From Caecitellus pseudoparvulus (Eukaryota; Bigyra: Bicosoecida): 64,000 nt of DNA. The position numbers were made by a program, and so were the translations under genes. The stretch is taken from assembly GCA_965644315.1 (NCBI GenBank), contig CBFFRQ010000031.1:434001-498000 (forward strand). Direction: 5' to 3'. Positions 53,847 through 64,000 of the stretch are shown one piece after another (positions within the stretch are counted from its first letter, which is position 1; every line of letters begins with the position of its first letter). The notes beneath the pieces are model-generated. The model saw only the letters and a list, made by a program, of their open reading frames with translations. It was not told where the DNA came from and made no database searches.

Positions 53847-56800
53847 CTACGCCATGAGGAAGGCATCCATGCCAAAGTTGATGGCCGTCAGCAGTCGCTG
53901 CTTCATGACCTCCTCAGAGCTGTAGTCGGGAAGTTCAAGCTGGTTGAAGCAGGTGTGGGCAACTGTATAGGGGGGCAGCGGGGTGTGGCAGTGAGCGCGT
54001 GTGCACAGCAAGAATCTCCGCGCCAGGGCGGCACGCACGAGGCAGTTGGTCGTCCCCGCCTCCACGCTTGGTGAGCTTGAAGGGCTTGTCCGTGCCCCAC
54101 TCTGACGGCTTGGGCAGGCGTGACCGCCCCCACACAAATCGGACAAAGTTGGACCGGTCCTCGTTGGACAGCCCCTCCATGATGCGCCAGAACCTGCGGC
54201 ACATGCGGTCGCGCTGCGAAAGGAGAGGGGGGGGCGAGTGTGGGTGGGGGGCTGCGCGAGAAAGCGGGGAGTGCCGGGCAGGGGCAGGACGTACAGAGCT
54301 GCAGCCGTGGTACGTCGTCTTAACCTTCAACAGCTCCACGTCGATGGTGGGGTCGCCACACGTCATGAGCTCCAGCTCTTGGAAGGAGCACAGGCTCAGC
54401 ACGCGGGCAGGCACGACGTCTGCGAAGCCCCGGCGGATGGCGTCCACTTGTGCTTCGAACTCGTGCAAGCGGTAGTTGAGGGCGAGGCGGGCGAAGGTGT
54501 CAGCGTCGTCCACAGTGACAGCCATCTCCGCACCCTTGCCCACCAGCTCAACCACCTGGCCAGTGCAGGAGTTGACGGTGAAGGCCTGCCCTGCCAGCTG
54601 TTGCTGGGCGGCCTCCAGGGAGCCCCCTGCCCTCACGGACTTGGCGGCTGCCCGGACGCTGCGCAGGCGGTGGGCCGTCTTGTCGTCCACGTCAGCGAGG
54701 TCGTTCATGTCCACGGTCTGCCCCGTCAGCATCTTCCACACCATGGGGGGGAACTCGAAGGGCAGGTACTGCTTCTGGCGCATGGAGATTCCCATGAGCA
54801 CGCCCAGGAACTCGAAGGCGTCCAGGTCCTCAGGGGAGAAGCGGTTGGGGTTGGGCAGGAACTTGTCCATGTTGGTGCCTTCCTCCGCCACACCGTTGGG
54901 CGTCGGCACGAGCAGGTCCAGCTCTGTGGAGAACACCTCCGACACCATGCGGGACATGGAGTCACGGTACAGCCCCCCCCAGTCCACGCCGTCCTCCCCC
55001 GAGAACTTCACCCGGAACAGGCGCTGGCGCTCGTCCAGCTTGCAGCGGAAGGCAGACCTGCGCGCTCGCCGCAGCTGCCGGAAGGTTTGCGCGAAGATGC
55101 ACCTGGACCGCGAGAAGTCCTTCACGCCCCGCTCACGGGAGGTGAAAGCCGCCGAGTTGTCCAGGGTCACCGTCAGGGAGCTCGTGCCGGCAACCCAACT
55201 GGCCTCGATGGCCGCCTCCACCAGCCGCGTGCGGGTGTCGGGGAGGATAATGTGCCCCAGGGCACGCAGGTGACTGGCCAGGGACCAGGGCAGGGACACC
55301 CGGGACAAGTTGACACTTTCGATGCAGCGGGCCAGGCGGCGGTTCAACAGCTGCAGCAGCGCGCACCGCGCCTCGATGCTGCCTTGGTCCGCCTGGGCCA
55401 GGACCGGATACTCTGAGCGCAGCGTGCCAACTGCCCGGGCAGCCTCAGCGCGCAGGCCAATGGTGCCGGGGGCGATGGAGTCCACCGCTTCGCTGCACTC
55501 CCGTGCGACAGTCAGGGAAAACCGCACGAGCTGTTCGTCCATGGCAGTCGTCCAGCCGTGCAGGTGCCGCACCGTGCGCACCAGGGCCGCGTCGCCCACT
55601 TCAGCCCTCGGGATGCTGCCACTGGCAGAGGAGGGGCCCACCCAGCCCTTGGCGCAGGCATGGGCGACGATGCCCAGCACGCGGCCTGGCTGCAGTGCGC
55701 CGGCACGCCACGCCCGCGCGATGTCCAGGACGTCCAGCATGAGCCCCCGCACATCCAGGGACGCCTCGGGCGGAATGTCCTGCAGGTGCGTCGTGACCTT
55801 GAGTCGTGCGGCACGAAAGAGCCCGCCCTCCTCCACCAGCTCGGACAGCGACTGCTGGCGCAAGGGGCCGCTGCGGAGGTGGTGCGCCATGTTGGCCGAG
55901 CGGCTGGCTGCGCCCAGCTCTGCGAGGGCCTGCAGGGAGTCAGGCAGGAAGACTTGACCGCTGCTCTTGCGCGCCTGGATGGCCTCGTGCACGGCCGTCT
56001 CCACCTCCTCCAGCTTCTTGAAGTCCTGCTGCTCGCCCCGGCCGCCGCGGCAGAAGCGCTCCATGTGCGCTCGGAAGAGGTGCGGACGGGCCAGGAGCTG
56101 GGTTACGATGTCCACCACCAGGGGCTTGAAGGGCACGCTGGGGGTGCGAATGTACAGCACCAGTGCGTTGAAGATGCTGGGGGAGTGCACCAGCGCTGCT
56201 CGGGTGTCGTCGTGCCCGGAGGCCTCCTCGGCCTGCAGCAGGCGCAGGAGCCAGCAAGCCCACTCCAGGGAGGGTGACCCCAGCACCTGCCTCTCCCGCA
56301 TCCACTGCAGGCCCTGCATGGGGGACACGTGGAACCGGAAGCCCCAGCACTCCTGCATGCCAGAGGGCGCCGAGGCGGCGTACTTGTACACGACGCGGTC
56401 CCCCTGCAGAACCAGCGGCGACAAGTCAGCCTTGCCTTGAATCACGCGCAGGGCCGGACCCACGGCGCCACCTCCCTTCTTGCCGGCGAAGAACTGCAGC
56501 CGGGCCTCGGCGCCTTCCGTGGGCAGGTTGGTCTGCGCGTCAAAGTGCACCACCAGCGCCTTGGCGCCTTCGAAGGTGACGCTGCCCGAGAACTCCGCAG
56601 GGCCCCACACGGGGTGCAGGCTTTCCCGCATCTCGCTCTCGCGCGCCTCCTGTGGCTCCGTAGCTGCCGACACATTGCGCGCACAGTCCTGTACGAGAGC
56701 ATGCAAAATGCCGCCCTCGGCCCCCGCTACTTCCGCCGCCACAAGGCTCAGCAGCTTGTTCTGCACGACGAGCATGAGGGGGGACTGGACAGTGTTCCCC

Positions 56801-59800
56801 AAGGCGGCGCCGGACGACGCCTGCGCACCAAAGATGCACTCGGAAGCCGCCACAAATTTGGCCAAGGACAGCAGGCGGTCAGGCCCGCCCATCGCCTCCA
56901 CAGTGAAGGGCAGTGCAGACGGCCACGCCACCATGAGGGAGAGCACGGCACGCCTTGCCGCCAGAACGGCGAGAGCGCTCTCGGCCGCTGCCGAGAGATA
57001 GGCCAGTGAGGAGGCGTCTCGGTTTGGGTGGGCGTAGATGCGCTCCACGACGCGGACGGAGTCGAGGGACACACGCTGGGTGTGCAGGCGGCCGCAGGCA
57101 GGCAGGGGCACCAGCACATCCACCATGTGGTTGCGCAGCGTGCCGCCCACCACCGTGCCCACGACGCTGTTCAAGCCGAAGAGGGGCAGGTCGCCCTCGG
57201 ATGTGGACACCACCACCACCTGCCCGGGCAGCAGAGTGGCTCCCGTGCTGCCACCTGCGCCAGACAGCCTTGCCAGGGACACGTCTGCAGCCCCCCGGTG
57301 CCCCCCTTCACTCATGTGCAGCTGGCTCACTGCGTCCTCACTGCTCGTCGCCTCAGCAGGCGCACCCGAGCCGGCAGCTGCGCCGCCCGACTCCTCAGCG
57401 GCCGGCCGCTCCTCCTTGCGACTGCCCATGCCCAAGCCAGCCCCAGCCGGCACGAAATCCAGGGCGCTGCGGGCGCTGGGGGCCAGGGCACGCGCACGCA
57501 CCTCGGTGGAACCCCCGCGGCCCACCAGGGCCTTGCTCTCGGCGTAGTACTCCCTGGCAGTGTAGAAGCCGCCCTGCTCCAGGAGCCAGCTGGTGGCGGC
57601 ATTGCCGTCATCCAGGTGCATCTCCAGTGCCGCGTACACGAGGTGCTGGGGCATACCCACCATCATGGCCAACTCCCGTGCGGCAGTCGCACGGGGGTCC
57701 TTCGTTTTGGCAGTGGAGTCTTTGGCGGCGGCGTCCAAGCCCCCAGCACGCACGAAGGCATCCGCTTGCCCTGACAGCAGCCACTCTGCAGCGCGCTGGG
57801 CATCGTCGGCGTTGAAGGCCAGCGCCTTGACACACAGCTCCATGGGGTACCCCATGGAGCTGAGGGTTGCTGCTGCTTCGTGCCTGGACACCTCCCCTGC
57901 AGCGGAGGACTTGTCCACGACGGCGGAGACGCTGCTTGACCCCCTCCCCCGGCGCGGCTTGCTAGGGCTCGCCTCCTCGCCTTCTCGCGGCAGCCACGAG
58001 ACACGCTCTGCCACCGGCGTGTCACGTCGGGAAGCGTCGCCGATCCACACAGCCCCTGCGGCTGCGTCGCCACGGAAAGCGAGCAAGGTGCGGGACCGGT
58101 GCTTAAGCCACGGAAGCGCGACAAACTCGGTCATGGGCGCGGCACTCAGGGCCAGGTTCATGAAGGTGGGCAGCATGCCAGCTTGCAGGGCAGTTCGTGA
58201 GTTGGCGGGGGAGGCCAGCATGGTCAGGCCTGCCTGTGTCGCCTTGCTACGAAGCTGCGCCATGGCCAGGGTGCCAGCGTCCATGTCAGCGATGGACTGC
58301 CCAGATGTGGGCGAGATGGAGCTGTCCAGGGGCGGAGGCGGGCTTGAGACTGAGCCGCACATGCCCGGTGCCACCATGGTGGCCGCGGGGCCCTCCGCGT
58401 CCGGCTCAGGCACGTCCACAGCGGTGTTCAGGATGCGGGCCAAGCTGCGCAGGAAGGCAGGGGAGAAAGGGAAAGCGTCAGCTGACGCCCGAACCGTGCT
58501 GACCAACACCACATCCTCCTGCTTCAACGTCAGCAGCCGGCTGCGCACGCCCCCAGCCGAAAGGGCGCTCTTTCCTGAGGCAGTGCCCGCCCCTGCTGTA
58601 GCGGCGCTGAAGGCGGGACACAGAGCGCTCTGCACAGTGAGCTGGTCCACTGCGGCCAAGTGTGGCACGCCGGCAGCTTTGCCAAAGCATCGCAGGTCGC
58701 TGGCGCTGGCAGGCTTGCAGGCCGCATCCACGAGCGCGGCGTTGGTGTTCTCCGCCACCACACCGGCCACAGCCGAGTCGAGCAGCAGGGTCACCTTGCC
58801 TGTCACTGCATCCACGCTGACAACCGTCGCCTCAGCCATGGGTTCGTGCAGGAGCTCTAGCAAGGACCGCCGCGCTGCAGCTGCTGCCTGGGAGACACCC
58901 GCACCTCCTGAGCCCTGGCGGCTGAGGGACGGGGCAGGAGGCACGCCAGCCCCGGCAGTGGTGGCCGCGCTGCCACCAGCCGGGCTATTCGCCATCTCCA
59001 AGATGGAGGCGGTGGTGGCCACACGCGCAGCAGCGTTGGACGCAGACAACGCGACACGGGCCCCAGGCGCTGGAGCCTCCAGGTCCCCACCCAGCACACA
59101 GAAGCAGGCAGAAGCATAGGCATACTGCCACAGCGCCCGGTCGATGTGGGGGGGCGCAGGGCCACCCCGCGTGGGGCTGGGGAGGAGGTCCACCACTGTC
59201 TGCACCCCAGTGCTGATTGCTGTGCTCACGGCGTGCTTCCAGGCCTTCAGGTTGCTGTGAGCGTCCGGCGTCAAGTCCGCCGCCACGAGCAGCTGCCGTA
59301 GCCCAGTTACGGCAGCATTTGCGACCACCATCTCAGCTTGCCCCACGCCCACCCCATTTGGCCGAGACGGCGAGTGGTACCTGTCGAAGAATGCGGGTGT
59401 GCTGGGCAGGCCGCAGTGAGAAGCTGGCACCCCAGCGCGCTGAGGAAGGCCACCTTCCGGAGAGCAGAAGGCAGGCGTGCCTTCAGCACAGGACAGCACC
59501 GTCGCCGCTGCTGAGAGCAGCAGCGACGACAGAGACTTGGGGGAGAAGCTGGTCAGTGCGACAGGGGCCACGGGCATGCCGAGCAGCTCCAGCACCTCCA
59601 CTGCTTTCGCAACGGCAGAATCCATGTCGGCGGGCGGTACAACTGACGCAAGTTGCGGCAGCAGGCGCACGGCCAACCCCCGCATGCGCGGTGACCCGAC
59701 GAGGGCCGCCGTGGCCAGCGCCTGCAAGGCACCTGGCTGCTTCAGCACGGCCAAGACAGGGCCGGCACCCCCTCCCAAGGCCATGTTCACACGCACCGCG

Positions 59801-62800
59801 CTGTCCACGACCGCCTCCGAGGGAAGCAGCCACTGCGTCGCCTGGGTCGACTGTGCCGCCAGGTCGCCCTCTACTGCGCCGAAAGCGGGGCAAGCCCCCG
59901 CCGTCGCGGCGCCGTGCCACAGGACGTGCAGCAGTCGCAGGCAGTGGAAGGCAGCGACCTCGGCGGCTTCTGTGCGCGCCTGAGCGTCTGCCTCGTCTGC
60001 TGTGTGCAGTGCGTCGCCGGCGCCACCTGATCCCCGCATGGCACGGTGCAGACTGCCGGTTAGATCCGCGCAGTTGCTGTCCAAGGCAGCGAGCAGAGCC
60101 TGGGTGGTGGAGGCACAGGCGCCATGCACCGCCAGGGTGGGGCAGGGCCCCGTGCCGATGCCCCCAGTGTCCTTGCGCACCAGCATGCCGCCCAGCGCTG
60201 CCAGGTGCCCGGCATGGGCGTAGGGGGCGAGGTGCAGGCCATGCGCGGCACACAGCTGTGCAGCGGACTGCAGTCGCGCGACACCCTCATGCCTGGCATC
60301 ACAGCCGAGGGCAGCCAGGGTCTCAGCCACCGGAGCTTGGACCTGCTCAGCCCCCCTGGCTGACGCCATGCACGCTGTGACACTGCCTTGCACGAGTGTG
60401 GGCACCCACACCTGCAGGGCGGCTGCAGCTGCAGCCGAGGCCCACCGCCTCGCCAGAGGCAGGGGTGCTTGTACAGAAGAGGTCTGCACCTCCCCCTTCG
60501 CCACCTGGCAGTGTGCAGTACGAGCGAGGGAGGGGCCGGGCAGGCCGCCTGGGTGCAGGGAGGCGACGGCGGCGGGGATGCCGCCCGCCGCCCACAGCGT
60601 CGCCAGACCGCCCGAGCCTCCAGTGCTGTCCCCCGTGCACGCCGTCGTGAGGGCGGAGACAGCCACAGCCCCCATGGGCAGCACGTGGGCCGCGTCGCCT
60701 CGGGGAGACAGCACTCGACTAGAGCGCCCACCGGCTTCGTGTGAGCTGGGGGCCTCACAGCCCACTGTGGCAGCGGCATACAGGCGCAGCAGGGTGTCCT
60801 GCAGCGCGCGCCAGGCCTCGCCGACGCTGCCAGTGCAGCCGCCACCACCACCGCCCAGTCCTTTCAGGGGGTCGTGGCGCACAGACCACGTGCCCAGGTC
60901 ACCCCCTCCGCCCAGGCCATCCTCCCCTTCCCCTTCAGCTGCCCCCCCCGCACGTGCGAACTGGTCTATGCTCCGAAGCAGCGCCGTTTCATATGCCTGT
61001 GCCAGGGCACTGCTCTCACCGCCACGCTGCACACGGTGCAAGTGCTGTGCAGAGAGGGATGTGACGCCCATGCCACTGGGCGCACGGGCCATCGTGCCAG
61101 CATCGGCTCGGCGCCGCATGCTGAAGGCACACCGGCCCCGCAGGGCCGTGCGTTGGGGCAGCAGCGCCGCCCGCAGTGCTGAAGGGTAATACAGAGACAC
61201 GCTGCCGTCCCCGGCAACCGGGGAGCCCAGAGCAGACAAGATGCCCTGCATGGCCTGCAGGCCCTGCATGCGCTGCCGGGCGCGGGTGCGGGCACAGATG
61301 GCCAGGCAGGGCAGGGTGCCCGGCGGCGCAGCCCCGCCCATGCGAATGTAAGCCACAGCCATGTCCGCCACAGGCTCCACCGTGTCTGGGAGCGCCAGGG
61401 AGCCCGGCGGCACGAGTGGCTGCAGGGACAGCAAGGACACACACCTCGCGAGGGCGTCAGCCTGCGCAGCTGCCGGCGTGGAGTGGGGGCGGGGCACCAA
61501 GCGCCTCCGGCGCAGCAGGCCCCGGCGCACCGCAGCCAGTCTGCGCTCCGTTGCTGCCAAGGCGATGGCTTGCGTGGCACCCGCCATGCCTGAGGCCTCC
61601 TTGGACTCGGAAGCGCCCCCCGCGGCAGTGGCCGCCGCTGCGGCGCCTGCCAGGACAGGGGCGGCGGCGTCCTCGCTGACCCCCAGAGCATGGCGAGCGT
61701 GGAACACACAGGCCGCCTCTCCAGCCTCTCCTTGCAGTTGCGCACCTGAGATGGAGGCTGTGCCAGCCTCTGGCTGCACCTTGGAGGCCTCGGCCTTGCC
61801 GGCCCAGTTGTGGACCTGGAACGCCCGGCTGAACGCCTTGGCCACTGCGGCTGGCACAGGGGCTGCCTCGCCAGCCTCCAGTTTTCCCAGACCCTCAGCG
61901 GCCAGGTGCCAGGCGCCAGTGTGCCAGAGGATGGCGGCGAAAGCAGCACCCACCAGTGTGTGATCGGCCTTGTCGAAGCGCTTGGCCGCGATGCGCGACA
62001 TAGTGTAGCTGCCCCTGGCCCACACGAGGAGCTTCGTCAGGGTCTGGGACTTTCCTCCAGGCGCCTCCGGCCGCAGCCGGTCAAAGAAGGTAGCCATGCC
62101 AGTCGCAGAGCCGGGCGTCGCAGGAGCCTCGTCCCGCCTCACAACGTTCGCCATGCGCTTGAAGGCTGCGTCCTGGATGCCAGGGTGCAGCGCTGTCCGG
62201 GCCACGAACGCCAGCTCTGACGTGCTGATGGCAAGCTCCGGCACTGCTGTTTGCAAGCTGGCAGCGCCATTCTGCACGAGTCTCTCGCCTTCAGCCGCCA
62301 CTGCCTGCACCACTGCTCGCAGAACGCCTGATCTGCACAGCACAGGGTCAATGCTGCCGAACTCGGCGCCCCAAGGCATGAGGGCAGAGAGTGCGGCCCC
62401 AACGGTCGGGGAGGCGCCCTCGGCCGGCTGGGGCGCACCCACCAAAGCCGATGCCAGGCGCTGGCCAGGCGTGCCCCCCCTCGCGGACCAAGGCCCCGCA
62501 GACAGGATGCTGCGGTCTAGCCAGGGCCCGACAGCCTCTTCTGCCTCCTCCTCCGCGATGCCCGCCGCCAGGGACGCGGCGAGGCGACTGGCGGCGAAGG
62601 CAACGATGTGCAGGAGCCGAGCAGCCGAGTGGGACGGCAAGATGCTGCGCCGCAGCGTCCGCATGCAGTGCCGCCGCATGTCGTCTGCTTGCATGGCCCC
62701 CACGACCTGTGCGTCGGCGGGAGGGCGGGGCACGGGCACGCCCGCATCCACGCCAAACGCCGCAGAGAGAACGTACGCATCCATGGCGACCTCATCCGTG

Positions 62801-64000
62801 GGCCCATGCTGCGCCAGCACGTCTTCCCACGCGTTGCGCACCGCCTCAGCCGCCCTGCCCTCCGCGTCCCCCACCTCCAACACGGCAGAGGTGAAGGACG
62901 CGGAGGGCACGCGACCAGTTGCGTCTGGGATGCCCAGAGCTGCCGTTTGCGCGAGCAGGCGCTGCAGCTTGGGCAAAGCCGCCTCTGCAAAGTACATGGA
63001 CACGGCTGGCAGAGGTGGTGTCTCCCCTGCGGCGTTGGCGCCAGGAGCATCTGGCGCCAGGTCCACGAACGCTGAGAGCACCGCGGTGCACGTGGTGGCC
63101 AGGTCTAGGACAGGGCTCTCACTCATGGAAGAAGCGGGCAGAGCTGCCATGTCTGTGTCGGGGGAGCGCAGAGGGGCCACGGTTCGCTGCGGGGAGGCAG
63201 CGGCTGCCCCCTTGCCCTCGCTGCCGAGCGCTCGCGTCGCGTCTTGTACTGATGCCGGCTCCACACGCGCCTGCACCAGAGCCTGCGCAAAGTCCACAGC
63301 CTTGTTAACAAGCTGCAGAAGGCCCTGAATGGCGGCAGAGGCCTGCGGCGCAAAGATGGAGACATTTGAGACGAGTGGGGTGGGTCCGCCGGGCAGCGCG
63401 CCGGCGACGTCGGACAGCCGCCTGGGCAGCGTCTCCATGGTCTCCACGGGCCACTGGGCCAGGTCAAAGGAAAAGTCATGCCAGGCCTCAGCCTGGTGTC
63501 GAGAGGCTGCCCAGGCCAGCGCTGCGGCGTGTGTGATGTAGACTTGCTTGAAGGCCAGCGCGGCTGCCCCCAGCAGCTGCACGTCCCGCAGGGTCAGAGC
63601 GGCCAGGCCGGGCATGGCAGCAGGCGGCTTGCCTGAGATGGCGGCTTCCACTGTCGCCTGCACAATGGCGCTCAGCTGCCCCGCGACAGTCTTGCCGCCT
63701 TGAAAGAGGTCAAAGGCGGTGCCTGTCTCGGCGCTGGCCATGGACGCGGTGGCGAGATCCTGCAGCACCAGGCGGTGCACCGACCGCACACTGGGGCCTT
63801 GCTGGTTGGTGCTGATGCTGCGCAGCAGCTCTGACGCGAACATGATGGCAGAAGAGGTGCACGCCCTGGAGCTCGTGACAGCCTCCGCTGGCGGCGGGGA
63901 GGTCAGCATGTTGTGCAGGCCAGCGAGCACGCACGCCCACTGCTGCGGCGCCGCCAACAGCGTGCCCAACGCATGGCCCAGGTTGGTGGACAGAAACGGT
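53847..64000 (-). CDS. Giant UBA/HECT E3 ubiquitin ligase (5' partial)
   Basis: Exons run from beyond 64000 to 54295, then 54213-54039 and 53962-53847 (TAG). At least 3,331 aa are visible and the frame is open at the right edge, so the start is missing. The first 2,000 residues are Ala/Leu-rich helical repeats. Two UBA domains follow (about 2037-2075 with S-S-M-G-Y-P, and 2105-2142 with M-V-G-M-P). Next are a beta segment with G-L-N-S-V-V-G-T-V-V-G-G (about 2262) and a sandwich domain with F-S-G-S-V-T-F-E-G-A (about 2458-2560), as in HECTD4/ZZEF1-type proteins. The HECT domain is at about 2950-3331 (V-D-W-G-G-L-Y-R-D; N-R-F-S-P-E-D-L). The introns are 81 nt (54294-54214) and 76 nt (54038-53963). 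After splicing, the last exon gives L-A-H-T-C-F-N-Q-L with the catalytic Cys. It transfers ubiquitin to substrates; the exact subfamily is uncertain. Confidence 0.9.

Noticed and set aside
57593-59119. 508-codon plus-strand frame, and others at 62096-63328 and 54238-55416
   Set aside because: All are antisense to the HECT ligase exon and have low-complexity products without recognisable domains.
1-64000. tRNA or rRNA genes, transposons, CRISPR arrays
   Set aside because: None seen by eye. The window is almost fully occupied by protein-coding genes. A covariance-model scan would be needed to exclude a small RNA gene in the intergenic regions.

Overview
This is nuclear DNA from a microbial eukaryote. 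Several genes can only be read through short GT-AG introns (62-115 nt). The products are eukaryotic (cytosolic-type lysyl-tRNA synthetase, ADAT1-type tRNA deaminase, HECT ubiquitin ligase, LYR protein, CABLES-type cyclin). TAA, TAG and TGA all end genes, so the code is standard. The DNA is GC-rich and gene-dense, introns are few, and several genes are enormous, which suggests a free-living protist. I cannot name the lineage from sequence alone.

Left part (1-36282, minus strand): two giant secreted-protein genes lie head to tail. The downstream one (22499 to beyond the left edge) is a single open frame of at least 7,499 codons with no stop and no visible intron. It has a signal peptide, then an N-terminal module that reads as the vitellogenin/MTP/apoB type of large lipid transfer protein, then about 1,100 residues of helix, a beta-rich stretch, and about 20 Ig/FN3-like repeats built on D-[ST]-x-x-P. 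The upstream one (4,417 aa after restoring a small first exon that carries the signal peptide) has two Cys-rich regions and the same kind of repeats. Both carry recurrent R-x-L-x motifs outside the folded repeats that resemble site-1-protease (SKI-1) cleavage sites. This pair, a candidate protist lipoprotein or extracellular scaffold system, is the most unusual part of the window.

Middle (37410-41408): a CABLES-like cyclin-box gene (+), a small coiled-coil gene (-) and a four-exon gene whose N-terminus has longin-like topology (+).

Right part (41493-64000): a giant mitochondrial helical-repeat protein and a probable mitochondrial-ribosome-associated protein in series (-). The latter is divergent from a LYR-motif protein gene (+). 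ADAT1 (+) follows, convergent with lysyl-tRNA synthetase (-), whose stop is 9 bp away. Last is a giant UBA/HECT ubiquitin ligase (-) running off the right edge. Mitochondrial and translation functions dominate this segment. No tRNA, rRNA, mobile element or CRISPR array was seen.
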